Source: Symbiodinium natans (lineage: Eukaryota; Sar; Dinophyceae; Suessiales; Symbiodiniaceae). Taken from it: 64,000 nt of DNA. The number at the start of each line of letters is the position of its first letter. Positions within the stretch are counted from its first letter, which is position 1. The DNA lies in NCBI GenBank assembly GCA_905221605.1, contig CAJNDS010002479.1, positions 327,001-391,000 of the forward strand, given 5' to 3'. Under the pieces are notes generated by a model that saw only the letters and a program-made list of their open reading frames with translations, made no database searches and was not told the origin of the DNA. Position numbers and translations under genes: made by a program. Below are positions 42,520 through 54,781 of this stretch, one piece after another.

Positions 42520-45500
42520 CCCAGATGCTTCGGAGACCAGCAAAAGTCCTTAATCCCATCATTCTGGGCCTGCAGGGAAGGCGCATTTGCCCCAAGGGCT
42601 CGCCCCCGTTCCAGATGAAACTGGTGAGCGCCTACATCGAGCAATGTAGCCAACCAAAAGAAACAGAAATTGCAGAGATCGCTGGTTCCGGCTCCCGCCT
42701 CTTTCAACACCGCGCATGTGGATCCCGTCAAGCGCCCGTTCCACATGAAACTGGTGAGCGTCCACATCGAGCAATGCAGCCAGTCAAAAGGCTCCGGCCC
42801 CGTGGTTTTTAGCAAAACACACTGGCATGCCGTCTACTCGCAGATGGCCTGCTTTGTGCACCATTCGCGTCCCTGAGCATGACGCAGTGCCTTGCAGGTC
42901 TGCATGGAGGGCCGCACTCGCCCCAATGTTGTGCGTTCATCCCAGACCAGAATTGTGAGCCTCATCGAGCAACAAAGCCGGCGAAGAAAGACACAACTTG
43001 AAGAGATCACTGGCTCTGGCTCCCGCCTTTGTCACATCCCTGCATCTGCACAGACGGAAAGAACATGCCCCGCGCAGCTGGCCGGATGCTTCGGCGACCT
43101 GCAAAGTCCTTGATCCAATCATTCTGGGCCTGCAGGGAGGGCACACTTGCCCCAAGGGCACGCGCCCGTTCCAGATGAAACTGCTGATCGCCCACGTCGA
43201 GCAACGGAGCCAGTCAAAAGAAGCAGAAATTGCAGAGGTCGCTGGCCACTTTTTTCATTTCCGTCGGCTGGCAGATGTCCTGCTTGCAATGCGGGCGTGG
43301 GTGCCGCGTGCACCATTGACATCAGCACATCGCCCTCCCAAAAGGTCATGAATGCAATGCGTTGTGGGTCCGCACGGAGGGCCACCCTCGCCCCAATATT
43401 ACGCGTTCGTCCGAGACCAATATTGGTGAGCCACATGGAGCAACGAAGCCAGCCAGGGGTTGGTGTGAGGCTGGGACTTGCGAGCGATGCACTTGATGTG
43501 ATCGGCTTGATAAAAGTTGGACAGAGCTCCCACTTCTCTGAATTCCAGAGAGATCTGCACGTTGACTCCGGGATGGCCCTTGCACCCTTTGGCTCTACAC
43601 AGCGCACACGGTGTGGCTGATCTGGCGGTGAACATGCTGTGCGAGCTAAATTCACGGAAAGACCTCGCTGAGTAGCCTAGACTTGCAGCTTGGAAAAATG
43701 TTGAGGCTGCAACGGCGAATTCCCAACACCCCAAACCCCAAACCCCAAGCCCTGACGGCCCTGGCCCTTAGCCCTCAACCGCGCTTTCCATTTCAAGAAG
43801 CAGCTTTGACATCGCAAGCGGCAGACACGCAGCAAGTGGAAGTCAAGCAAGCTGTCTACTGAGTGCGGAGTGGGTGGCTCTGCAGCACATGGGTTAAGGG
43901 TTCAGGGAGTGTTTGGGGTTGTGCGGCCACAGGTGACACGGCCATCGTGGGACTTTGTTCGGGTGCCTGCAAGGGTGTCCGAGAGCCACAGCATGTCCAA
44001 ACCCGAAGCTTTAAGCCCTAAGCCCCAGGCCTAAACCCTAAACCCTAACTTTTCACTAGGGAATTGGCTTGAGGAGCCTCTACTGCGCCATAAAGGAGGC
44101 TCGGCTTTGGGGCCGTTCCTCTCTCATGTCTCTCAATCCTAGGACCCAGAGTGGGCCCCTATTCCCATTTTTTTTCAGGGTTTGGGGTTTATGGCTACTA
44201 GTTCCCAGAGTGTAGGCCCTTATTCTCGTGGTTGAGGGTTCAGGTCCCCGTATAAATCCCCTTTAAACCAAAAATGGTGCCCTGCGTCTAGCTTCTCATT
44301 GGCTGTTTGCCTGTCAGCTTCTCTCGATCTCGTTCTGGCTTCACCCAGCATCCAATGGTTATGTCGCCTGGAGTCTTTGGCGGGAGACCTGGAACAAGTT
44401 ACGGCCAGTCGCTCAGCCCTTCCTTTATTTTGCCTCAGGCTTCTACGTTGGACGCTGGCTGGCTTTGGCCGCCCAATGCCGAACCGTCGGAAAGCCTTCC
44501 AGGCACTGCATGCTCCACGTGCAGCGATAGCTCGGGGAGCCACAGGCATCAGAATGTTGGCACGCAATGGTTGCTGCATCCATCAACGGGAGTGGTCAGT
44601 CGGGGTTCTCACTGCGCGCTTCTGTCTGGAGCACGTTGATTCGGCTTGACATGCCTCCAATCGGTTCAAGGATCCTTGATGGGAAAGAAGCTGCCGCCCT
44701 GGCACTTGTGCTCTCATGCTTGGGCTAGCGCCAGGAGCAAGCTGGTAGGTGCAAGGGAGATGTCAAGTGTTAGCTTGCATCATGTGGAACTAGCAACGAA
44801 TGGCACACGGCAACATGCTGCGAGAGCTTGCGAGTCCGTCGCACCTGTCACGAAGAGTGCGAATGAGTGTGTACATAGTATGCACTGTCGCCGCCCATGA
44901 GCATGTCGCCCCCAGCTGCCCGGATGCTTCGGAGACCAGCAAAAGTCCTTAATCCCATCATTCTGGGCCTGCAGGGAGGGCGCACTTGCCCCAAGGGCTC
45001 GCCCCCGTTCCAGATGAAACTGGTGAGCGCCTACATCGAGCAATGTAACCACCGAAAAGAAACAGAAATTGCAGAGATCGCTGGTTCCGGCTCCCGCCTC
45101 TTTCAACACCACGCATGTGGATCCCGTCAAGCGCCCGTTCCACATGAAACTGGTGAGCGTCCACATCGAGCAATGCAGCCAGTCAAAAGGCTCCGGCCCC
45201 GTGGTTTTTAGCAAAACACATTGGCATGCCGTCTACTCGCAGATGGCCTGCTTTGTGCACCATTCGCGTCCCTGAGCATGATGCAGTGCCTTGCAGGTCT
45301 GCATGGAGGGCCGCACTCGCCCCAATGTTGTGCGTTCATCCCAGACCAGAATTGTGAGCCTCATCGAGCAACAAAGCCGGCGAAGAAAGACACAACTTGA
45401 AGAGATCACTGGCTCTGGCTCCCGCCTTTGTCACATCCCTGCATCTGCACAGACGTAAAGAACATGCCCCGCGCAGCTGGCCGGATGCTTCGGCGACCAG

Positions 45501-47317
45501 CAAAATCCTTGATCCAATCATTCTGGGCCTGCAGGGAGGGCACACTTGCCCCAAGGGCACGCGCCCGTTCCAGATGAAACTGCTGATCGCCCACGTCGAG
45601 CAACGGAGGCAGTCAAACGAAACAGAAATTGCAGAGGTCGCTGGCCACTTTTTTCATTTCCGTCGGCTCGCAGATGTCCTGCTTGCAATGCGGGCGTGGG
45701 TGCCGCGTGCACCATTGACATCAGCACGTCGCCCTCCCAAAAGGTCATGAATGCAATGCGTTGTGGGTCCGCACGGAGGGCCACCCTCGCCCCAATATTA
45801 CGCGTTCGTCCGAGACCAATATTGGTGAGCCACATGGAGCAACGAAGCCAGCCAGGGGTAGGTGTGAGGCTGGGACTTGCGAGCGATGCACTTGATGTGA
45901 TCGGCTTGACAAAAGTTGGCCACAGCTCCCACTTCTCTGAATTCCAGAGAGATCTGCACGTTGACTCCGGGATGGCCCTTGCACCCTTTGGCTCTACACA
46001 GCGCACACGGTGTGGCTGATCTGGCGGTGAACATGCTGTGCGAGCTAAATTCACGGAAAGACCTCGCTGAGTAGCCTAGACTTGCAGCTTGGAAAAATGT
46101 TGAGGCTGCAACGGCGAATTCCCAACATCCCAAACCCCAAACCCCAAGCCCTGACGGCCCTGGCCCTTAGCCCTCAACCGCGCTTTCCATGGCGAGAAGC
46201 AGCTTTGACATCGCAAGCGGCAGACACGCAGCAAGTGGAAGTCAAGCAAGCTGTCTACTGAGTGCGGAGTGGGTGGCTCTGCAGCACATGGGTTAAGGGT
46301 TCAGGGAGTGTTTGGGGTTGTGCGGCCACAGGTGACACGGCCATCGTGGGACTTTGTTCGGGTGCCTGCAAGGGTGTCCGAGAGCCACAGCATGTCCAAA
46401 CCCGAAGCTTTAAGCCCTAAGCCCCAGGCCTAAACCCTAAACCCTAACTTTTCACTAGGGAATTGGCTTGAGGAGCCTCTACTGCGCCATAAAGGAGGCT
46501 CGGCTTTGGGGCCGTTCCTCTCTCATGTCTCTCAATCCTAGGACCCAGAGTGGGCCCCTATTCCCATTTTTTTTCAGGGTTTGGGGTTTATGGCTACTAG
46601 TTCCCAGAGTGTAGGCCCTTATTCTCGTGGTTGAGGGTTCAGGTCCCCGTATAAACCCCCTTTAAACCAAAAATGGTGCCCTGCGTCTAGCTTCTCATTG
46701 GCTGTTTGCCTGTCAGCTTCTCTCGATCTCGTTCTGGCTTCACCCAGCATCCAATGGTTATGTCGCCTGGAGTCTTTGGCGGGAGACCTGGAACAAGTTA
46801 CGGCCAGTCGCTCAGCCCTTCCTTTATTTTGCCTCAGGCTTCTACGTTGGACGCTGGCTGGCTTTGGCCGCCCAATGCCGAACCGTCGGAAAGCCTTCCA
46901 GGCACTGCATGCTCCACGTGCAGCGATAGCTCGGGGAGCCACAGGCATCAGAATGTTGGCACGCAATGGTTGCTGCATCCATCAACGGGAGTGGTCAGTC
47001 GGGGTTCTCACTGCGTGCTTCTGTCTGGAGCACGTTGATTCGGCTTGACATGCCTCCAATCGGTTCAAGGATCCTTGATGGGAAAGAAGCTGCCGCCCTG
47101 GCACTTGTGCTCTCATGCTTGGGCTAGCGCCAGGAACAAGCTGGTAGGTGCAAAGGAGATGTCAAGTGTTAGCTTGCTTAAAGTGGAACTAACAACGAAT
47201 GGCACACGGCAACATGCTGCGAGAGCTTGCGAGTCCGTCGCACCTGTCACGAAGAGTGCGAATGAGTGTGTACATAGTATGCACTGTCGCCGCCCATGAG
47301 CATGTCGCCCCCAGCTG
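42520..47317. repeat. 2399 bp tandem duplication, two near-identical copies
   Basis: Copy 1 (about 42520-44918) and copy 2 (about 44919-47317) are offset by exactly 2399 bp at several independent points, for example 42998/45397 and 44299/46698. Differences are rare single bases, such as CCAGTCAAAAGAAGC against GCAGTCAAACGAAAC near 43210/45609. This is far less divergence than between units, so the duplication is recent or homogenised. Units 1, 2 and 4 lack this form. Confidence 0.9.
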
Positions 47318-47563
47318 CCCGGATGCTTCGGAGATTAGCAAGGAAAGTGTTCTCTCCTCCGCAGCCCTAAGAGTCGGAACGTTGTGTAAGCATGCCCTTC
47401 TTTATGTCTTCCGCTGCCAGAAAACAGCAGGCCAGAGGCGAAAGCATGCTCTTCACCTGGGTTTCCTGTCATCAGCTGCACCTTCGGCTGTTTTGATGAG
47501 TTGCAGCAGAGACACAGGGACGTCCAAGTATCCAATCATTCTTAGCACTCAAATTGGTCGCGT

Positions 47564-47585
47564 CCCCCCCCCCCCCCCCCCCCCC
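47564..47585. repeat. 22 bp poly-C run
   Basis: An uninterrupted run of 22 C in module A of unit 3. Units 1 and 2 have GCGCATCGCCCCCTGCC-type sequence here instead. Such a run is prone to replication slippage and sequencing error. Confidence 0.95.
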
Positions 47586-48642
47586 ATGCCGCCTCGAGCT
47601 GATCAAGTGCACCCTCGGGGCCCTAAAGCCTTAGCCCTAAGACCTACGGCCTAAAGGGCCCCAATCCTAAAGCGCAGAATCAGTGTGGCTTGTTGCTTGG
47701 CGGGTGAAAAAAAAGTCCAGAATCCGAAAGCTGCAAGCCCTGCGGTTTGCCACTATGCATTGAACTCTCAACCCTAAACCCTAGAGTAGGCTTTCTGCTG
47801 AGTCTAGCGGCACCAACGAAACGGTTTTCCAGTCGAGTTGACACGAACTTGAAACCCAGACCGTGGTGAGACCGCTGTCTGACTTCTTGTCTCGAACCTT
47901 CGCAAGGCGCCATTATCCGAAGTGGCGTTAAGAGCCGTTAAGGGCAGCTGAGACATGCTCAGGTTGATATAACAGTGCCAAAGCACAACTAAACATGCAC
48001 GGCGCGGCTTGAAAATCTCGAGTCCTGCTTAAACAACCCGAAAGCATCCTCGTCGTCCATACACAGCTCCAGGCCACGACACGGCTTGACATCCTCTCAG
48101 CAGTCGCCCCGGGCGTGACAAAGAGCTCGTCGTACATCAAGCCGGATGGAGAAGTTCCTCGATGCTCTGCAGAGGCCCCGAAGCACTTGAGAGCCTCCGC
48201 GAACCCCCCTCGCATGGCCATCGTGAGAAGCTCGTTTCTCAGGATGAAGTCAACCGGATCCCACTCCTAGCCAGATGAGGATCCGTGGGCTCGAAATCGA
48301 ACAGGAAGCATGTCGATGCATTCGCTTGTTTCCAGATGTGAGCTGCGCGCGGAAAAGGTTCGCTTGGCGTGTACAGAATGGGATCGGAAGATCTGATCTG
48401 TGAACTTCTTTCACATATGTCAGAATTTTTTTTTCGGGAAACCTCGCTGGAATGAGTTACGTAAATTAGGGTATAGGCTTGCGTCGTCAATCTCGCAGAG
48501 TCTAGATGCCGGGTACTAAAAGGTGCTGGTTGCTAACGCTGAAGGACATGGGGCGCTGGAGGCCAAGCAGTGGAAAATAGTCTTCCTGATAAGGACAAAA
48601 CAGGGATGTGTATCTTTCTTGGGGGCTTCTTAAGCAAACAGT

Positions 48643-48725
48643 AGCCCTAAACCCTGAACCCTAAACCCCTAAAACCCTAAAACCCTAAAACCCTAAAACC
48701 CTAAAACCCTAAAACCCTAATTAAA
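48643..48725. repeat. Interstitial telomere repeats, C-rich orientation
   Basis: About eleven CCCTAAA and CCCTAAAA units. Confidence 0.9.
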
Positions 48726-48862
48726 TCCCTCAAGCCTAAACACTAAACCCTGGGGTTCTGAAGCAAACCCGAGATGTATGGTTGGGTTTTTGTGTGGCAG
48801 GACCGAACAGGATCAATGATGGAAACGCGAAGCAACTTTGCAGGTGCACGCGACTTGTGGTT

Positions 48863-48930
48863 TGGGGTTTCGGGTTAGGGTTTAGGGTTTGGGGCGTTAG
48901 GGTTTAGGGTTTAGGGTTTAGGGTCTCGGG
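48863..48930. repeat. Interstitial telomere repeats, G-rich orientation
   Basis: About seven TTTAGGG units with variants (TTTGGGG, GTTAGGG). They are oppositely oriented to the run 140 bp to the left. Confidence 0.9.
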
Positions 48931-49317
48931 TTTCGGGGGTCAAGACCTCCTTGTTCTACCTCCCTCCCCGGGTTCAAAAGCAGTTGAGTGAATCCAGTTG
49001 AGTGAAGTCCTTGACGTTGCGCCTGACCTTTGAAGCTGTCAACTATATGTTTTTGCAGACCTGCCAAATATACTTACTAACCCAAGCCCTATAAACCCTA
49101 ACCCCCAAATTGTGTAGGGTTGAAACAGGGTGCAACAAGGAGGCGCTTGAGAGAGACCTCGTTCAACAAAGGGTTCAACAAGGGTGCTACATGTGGGGGC
49201 CGCTTGGTTTTATTTAGTAGGGTTATAAGGGCCCTAAATTGGGTTATAGGTTTATTTTTAGTGTATAATTCCCTGAACTCAAGTTTGGTATAATAAGGGG
49301 GCCCCTACTTGTAGGCT

Positions 49318-49363
49318 AGTCCTAAACCCTAAACCCTAAGCCCTAAGCCCTAAACCCTAAACC
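49318..49363. repeat. Interstitial telomere repeats, C-rich orientation
   Basis: About six CCCTAAA/CCCTAAG units in module B of unit 3. Confidence 0.9.
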
Positions 49364-49482
49364 GTAGGATTTTAGGAGCGATCGGAGCGCTTTCTTGGAG
49401 CCATGCTTGCTGTGGCGCTGGATTCGAACAGCAAGGTGCGCTGGCTCCTTGAGGTGTTGACTCGGGGCACTGTGCGCCGCGT

Positions 49483-49575
49483 TTAGGGTTTAGGGTTAGG
49501 GTTTAGGGGTTTAGGGTTTTGGGTTTTGGGTTTTGGGTTTTGGGTTTAGGGTTTAGGGTTTAGGGTTTAGGGTTT
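49483..49575. repeat. Interstitial telomere repeats, G-rich orientation
   Basis: About thirteen TTTAGGG units including a TTTTGGG sub-run. A shorter G-rich run lies at 49633-49655. Confidence 0.9.
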
Positions 49576-49735
49576 CGAGCCCATGGCAGCTTGAGGCACG
49601 TAAGAGCGCCCTCGGGCAAAAAGGCTTTCGGGTTTAGGGTTTAGGGCTTAGGGCCTCAGTCCTGGCCTGAAGAGGCCTCCACTCGAAATTTCCGGTCATG
49701 GCTTCAATCAGTTGCTTGCTGGCTAAGTTAAGAAC

Positions 49736-49820
49736 CTCCCCCCCTCCCTCCCCCCCCCCTCCCCCTCCCCCCCCTCCCCCCCCCTCCCCTTCCCCTCCAC
49801 CCACGCCCCCACCTCCCCCT
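49736..49820. repeat. Poly-C/CCCCT tract
   Basis: About 85 bp of C runs broken by single T or A. The minus strand is therefore G-rich and could form quadruplexes. Related but shorter tracts occur at 29618-29690 (CTCCC repeats) in unit 2. The glycine-rich minus frame here is a by-product. Confidence 0.9.
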
Positions 49821-50253
49821 AAAAAACACAAAGTAAAAGATAATCATTCCTCCTCTTTTACTCAGAAACTTTGAAAGAATGCATATTTTGGGGGGGTGTT
49901 CTTAAGCAAACAGTAGCTCCTTGGTAGGGAGCGCCCCCTTAACAACTGGCTTCTTGTGGCAGGGAACTTTTTTAAAGTGACAGAAACTAATCTACACCCT
50001 TGGGGAATGCCAGGGAAGTTCAAGGGTTCAGGGTTTTGAGGGTGCATTCTCTGTTATAAATTAGGGATGTATCGATCCGGTCGTGCACAATGATACCCAT
50101 GGTGTAGACATTCCTTTGGGCGCATCCGACATGGTCCAGTGCTGCACCTGCGCCCTAGACCCGAACCTTAAACTTGAACTGTAGATGAGCTCCCTCTTGC
50201 CTGGTGGCAGGTGTTCGGCCGATTTGGCATGATGCTCGGCTTATCGCTCGGAT

Positions 50254-50676
50254 TTGTGCAAAGCGTCCTTGGCCGGTGCCTTTGCAGGGCGGAGACGGCC
50301 GAGGCTGGTGTTTGGATGCCAAAACTGCCTGAGTGTCGGTTCGACGTGGCATCGGCCAGTCTTGTTTAGAGTCGACACCGTGAGAGTTGACCGCAACATT
50401 GCAAAAGAGCTAGCTGCGCCGGCAGCTTGCAGCGACTGGACAGTGGCTGCTTGGCAACTTCGACATCATACCAATTTGCCAGAATGGCCTGTTGCATTGA
50501 GCTGCGGCAGCAAGTTCGCTCCAAAGTCTTTTGCGGCGTTTGGGAGAAGCATCGGCACTTGCAGGCGTCTCGGCTGCAGGCATTGCCTTCCACGCCCTCG
50601 CCCAGCGCTCATTGCATCTGGTCTCCTTACATTTCCGGCTGTTGCAGGGCTTTCAAGACGACGCTTTCCATCCTAA
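50254..50676 (+). pseudogene. Module B conserved frame 1, unit 3 (unknown product)
   Basis: The 140-codon unit 3 copy. Relative to unit 2 it is frameshifted before LSVGS and in register afterwards, with a codon deleted in AKELAAP and one added in KSFAAFGRS. It ends at the same RRRFPS stop. The pattern fits a decaying exon that was once constrained. Confidence 0.35.
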
Positions 50677-50844
50677 CTTTCAAGACAGCAGGTCGACGTG
50701 AACCCGCCCTTGAGGTTAGGTTTCGTGGCACTTTTTGTTCGCTGGCACTGGGACTCAATCGGCGCTCGCGGTATGGAGGCAAAAGGGTCGCCCCTAGTTG
50801 CATGAGTTGCATCAGTCAAGCCATGAGAATCATGAGAGGACAGC

Positions 50845-50883
50845 CCTAAACCCTAACCCTGACCCCTAAACCCTAAACCCTAA
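50845..50883. repeat. Short interstitial telomere run interrupting module B
   Basis: Several CCCTAAA units (some CCCTAA and CCCCTAA) that are absent at the homologous point of units 1 and 2 (near 7145 and 30725). They replace an AGAGGCGCGAAGG stretch in a conserved frame. Confidence 0.8.
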
Positions 50884-51727
50884 GGCGAGACCCGCTGCTT
50901 TGCAAGTCAGGCCCTTTGCCGCAGTCGCAAAAGGTCTCATTGCTGCTGTGCGCAGGCAACGGGCAGGCGCGAGGCATGCTCTTAAAGTCCCGTCCGCCCA
51001 CTTCGACGTTGTCGGCCACAGTTTCATCGCAACAGGTGTCAGAACTGACTGTCAGGGGGTTGAAACAGATAGGGGTGCAGCACAGGTCCTGAAGTGCGCA
51101 TGGAACGGAATCTTTCTGCAGCCGCTAAATGGTTTAGGCTAGTAGACTCTGGGATATTCTTGGAGTATTTGTCTTGACAGGTACTCTTGCTTCATTTTGG
51201 AGTGCCTTTCGATGCTGTTGGATTCCTTTCAATGTTCCCATGAAGACCGTGAACCCCACACCATACCACGTGGCGCTGTTGCCCGAAGTACGCAGTACAT
51301 CACACGTCCCAATGTAGGGGAGGGGGAAGGGGACCCCCTAAGTCCGCACAGAAGGGGTTGTGAGGCGTAGGGGTTTACTATGCTCAATCACGGGTCTCCG
51401 CCGGAGGCTGTGCCCAAAGCACAGAGTGCATAGGGGTTGGTCTTTGAGAGCACTTGCCCAGAAAGGAAGATCATTGACCACATCCCTGATAAGCCCAGAC
51501 CCCTGACCTGGTTGCTTAGTTTGTGTGTTCCTGGTTTTGCCGAGCTTGAGACCCCACCATACCCCACCATTGTTGTCTGTAAATGGTTGTGAAGTGCATG
51601 ACTTGGGATGTGCGCTGCACCCCCTTTTGTTCCGACTCCTGAACACCTCTTCCACGTGTAGGCGGTGGCCTACAATTGCTTCATGTTCAATCAGGGCTAA
51701 AGTGAATGACGGCCGCAGGGTCCCGTT

Positions 51728-52079
51728 TTGTGGTGGCGTGACCGCATGCGAAGGGCCCTGCTGCACGGCACTTGCCCTTTTTTTGAGAAGCAGATGTCAA
51801 CTGGGCCCATTCACATCGCAGATCACCCTCAGGGCTGTTTCGGGTGTCCGTTGCGTGTCCCTACTCAGACAACCAGCTCTGACATGGTCGAGGCACGTCG
51901 TAGCAGTGAAGGCCACACACACAACGTGCCACCCTCACGGTGTTGCGGCAGACAGCGTGGCTGCACGTGTGCGCTGTGTGCGCTGGGCTCTTGTTGTAGG
52001 GATGCGGCGTCTCGTGCGTGAGTGGCGAGGCAGGGCTTTATGTGAGGCATCCTGCTTCGGCGACTGCCAATGTCTGTGA
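51728..52079 (+). pseudogene. Module B conserved frame 2, unit 3 (frameshifted)
   Basis: Carries the conserved start and GPIHIADHPQGCFGCPL, then shifts frame after EARRSS. The conserved tail MRRLVREWRGRALCE and CFGDCQCL resumes in another frame. The indel lies near 51905, where unit 3 lacks bases present in units 1 and 2. It is broken relative to its sisters. Confidence 0.35.
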
Positions 52080-52433
52080 CCGCTGTCGCTTCAGCTCCGG
52101 TGTGCTTTACTGATCGACCAGCTCGTGGCTGCCCTGTGTGCAAACGTGCATTGTCCCCCCGCCGCGGGACGCACATGGGATGTGTCTATCAGCTCATGAA
52201 GGCCTGAGGTTGAAGAGAACTTTGTGATGTCTGTTATTCCAAAGGCTTGAATGGTTTGGGCTCAGTCTCCGATCTCTTTCCCCCCCAAGCTTGAAAGCTG
52301 AATGCGGGTTTCCCGCTGGCTCTGATGATGCTGAGCATGCTCAGAACTACCTTATCGCACCGCCAGCGCGTGCGGGATCACATGCTCCGCTCAGGACTCG
52401 CCAGGCTCAAACCATCACTGCTGAGTGGTTTAC

Positions 52434-52450
52434 CCTAAACCCTAAACCCT
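52434..52450. repeat. Short interstitial telomere run
   Basis: Two to three CCCTAAA units in module B of unit 3, absent from the matching place in units 1 and 2. Confidence 0.8.
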
Positions 52451-52799
52451 TGCACTGCTTGTAGTCTAGGGTGGGAAAGTGATAAGCCCAGAGAGGCGCC
52501 CTTCCTGATGCCCGGGTACATCCTCAGGTCGTACTGCTTTGTGCCCTTCGTATATATTCCCATCTTTAAGGGTCATCCGGGCCACCCTTCTGCGGACTTC
52601 CACTCCACTCACCTTACGGCAAGGCACGTGCAAAGGGGGTTCTGACGAACACCTTGCCGAGGCGTCACGGGAACGAGAGCATCACAAGAGCGTGCACAGT
52701 GCATGGTGCACGGCAGTCATGTGCAGCAGCCCAATTTCACTCAAATGCGCAATGTTTGCACGCCCTTGATGAGCTCACGTCGGCCGAGACGTGAGCATG

Positions 52800-54781
52800 A
52801 CCCAGCTCATTGAAACCTTGCGAAACCCTGATGCGGAGTCTGATTGCTCGACTTGTCGTCAGCCTGAGAATTCTCCAAGGATCTCTTTGCTGCCTAGCTT
52901 CAAGGTCGTTGCCGTTGGAGTGCAAAGTGCCGGTGAAGGACTAGAGACTAGGTCCTGAGGGCTCTCCTGCTCCATTGCCACAAACAGGAGGTGCGTGTCG
53001 TAACGTCTGATGTCGCTGAAACGTGGGCATCGCCAGAACAAAGGTGCAGGGGGACAAATTCTCGAAAACAATTCTCACACTGCAACACGTCACCAACCTG
53101 TGGCAAAAGTACGATGCAGAGTGTGATAGCCCGACTTGTGGTCAGCCTGAGAATTCTGCAGCGTGGAGTGAAACGTGTCGGTGAAGGACTAGAGTCTAGG
53201 TCCTCAGGGCTCACCTGCTCTATTGCACAAACAGGAGGACTGCGCCTCGTAACTTCTGATGTCAGCTGAGACGACGGCATGGGGAGCACGCAAAGTGCAA
53301 GGTGCAGGGTACATCGGCTTAGACGCAATTTTAACTGCACCCCGTGGCAAAACTATGATGCAGAGTGTGATTTCCCGACTCGTAGTCAGCCTGAGCATAC
53401 TTCATGTATCTCTTTGCTGGCTAGCTTCAAGGTCGTTGCAGCGGAGTGCAAAGTGTCGGTGATGGACTAGAGTCTAGGTCCTAAGGGCTCTCTTGCTATA
53501 TCGTCACAAAAAGGAGGATTGCGTCGTAACTTCTGATGTCACTGAAATTGCCCGACCTGTTGTCTGCTTGAGAGTACTTCATGTATCTCTTTGCCATAGG
53601 CTTTAGGTCGCGGGCGTGGAATGCAAACAGTCGATGGAGCCTGAAATGCAGGCTCTCCTGCTTTCTCGCGTGTCTTCTGATGTCACTCTCGCAAGAGCAT
53701 GCAAAGTGCGAGATGCAAGGGGCTGATGTTCAGAAGCCCAATCTCACTCAAATGCAGAGCCGCAATGTTTGCATGCACTTGATGAACTCACTTCGGCCGA
53801 GACGTGAGCATGACCCAGCTCATTGAAGCCTTGCGAAACCATGATGAGGAGTGTGATTGTGGTCAGCCTGAGAATGCTGCAGGCATCTCTTTGCTGGCTA
53901 GCTTCAAGGTCCGTGACGTGGAGTGCAAATTGTCGGTGACGGACTAGAGTCTAGGTCCTCAGGGCTCTCCTGCTCCATCGCCACAAACAGAATGTGCATG
54001 TCGTGTTTTCTGGTGTCGCTGAAACGAGGGCATCGCCAGAACATGTAAAGTGCAAGGCGCAGGGGGACAAATTCTCGGAAAGCATTTTCACACTGCACCA
54101 CGTCATCAACCGTGGAAAAAGTACGATGCAGAGTGTGATTGCCCGACTTGTGGTCAGCCTGAGAATGCTGCAGGCATCTCTTTGCTGGCTAGCTTCAAGG
54201 TCCGTGACGTGGAGTGCAAATTGTCGGTGAAGGACTAGAGTCTAGGTCCTCAGGGCTCTCCTGCTCTATCGCCACAAACAGAATGTGCATGTCGTATTTT
54301 CTGGTGTCGCTGAAACGAGGGCATCGCCAGAACATGCAAAGTGCAAGGCGCAGGGGGACAAATTCTCGGAAAGCATTTTCACACTGCACCACGTCATCAA
54401 CCCGTGGAAAAAGTACGATGCAGAGTGTGATTGCCCGACTTGTGGTCAGCCTGAGAATGCAGCAGGCATGTCTTTGCTGGCTAGCTTCAAGGTCCGTGAC
54501 GTGGAATGCAAATTGTCGGTGAAGGACTAGAGTCTAGGTCCTCAGGGCTCTCCTGCTCCATCGCCACAAACAGGAGGACTGCACGTCGTAACTTCTGATG
54601 TCAGCTGAAACGACTGCATCGGGAGCATGCAAAGTGCAAGGTGCAGGGGGACATCGGGTCAGAAGCAATTTTTCACTGCACCACGTCATCAACCCGTGGC
54701 AAGACTATGATGCAGAGTGTGATTGTCGACTTGTGGTCAGCCTGAGAATGCTCCACTCCAATCATCTCTTTGCTGGGCTAG
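52800..54781. repeat. Module C, copy 3: ~290 bp tandem array
   Basis: More divergent copies, with a clear 291 bp periodicity between 53904 and 54392. Units still show TGTGATTGCCCGACTTGTGG and the GAAGGACTAGAGTCTAGGTC boundary. At its right edge the frame continues into the long open frame at 54782-55450. Confidence 0.8.

Larger units (their letters stand above)
41944..48502. repeat. Module A, copy 3: nested repeat block
   Basis: Same composition as the other A copies, but its middle is a recent 2399 bp tandem duplication, listed separately. Its right part (47300-48502) matches 3740-5090 and 23160-24500. It ends where the unit-3-specific segment with telomere runs begins. No gene is supported. 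Confidence 0.8.
48503..48935. other. Unit-3-specific segment with opposing telomere runs
   Basis: Corresponds in position to the 4.4 kb insertion of unit 2 but is only about 430 bp. It has CCCTAAA/CCCTAAAA runs at about 48643-48725 and then TTTAGGG runs at about 48863-48930. Nothing gene-like is visible. Confidence 0.7.
48936..52799. repeat. Module B, copy 3
   Basis: Homologous to the other B copies, with more telomere-repeat interruptions in its left part, including runs of opposite orientation. Coding-like frames lie at 50254-50676 and 51728-52079. A private CCCTAAA run at about 50845-50883 breaks the region that is open in unit 2. Confidence 0.8.

Noticed and set aside
49634-49831. Glycine-rich minus frame
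   Set aside because: It is a translation of the poly-C/CCCCT tract.
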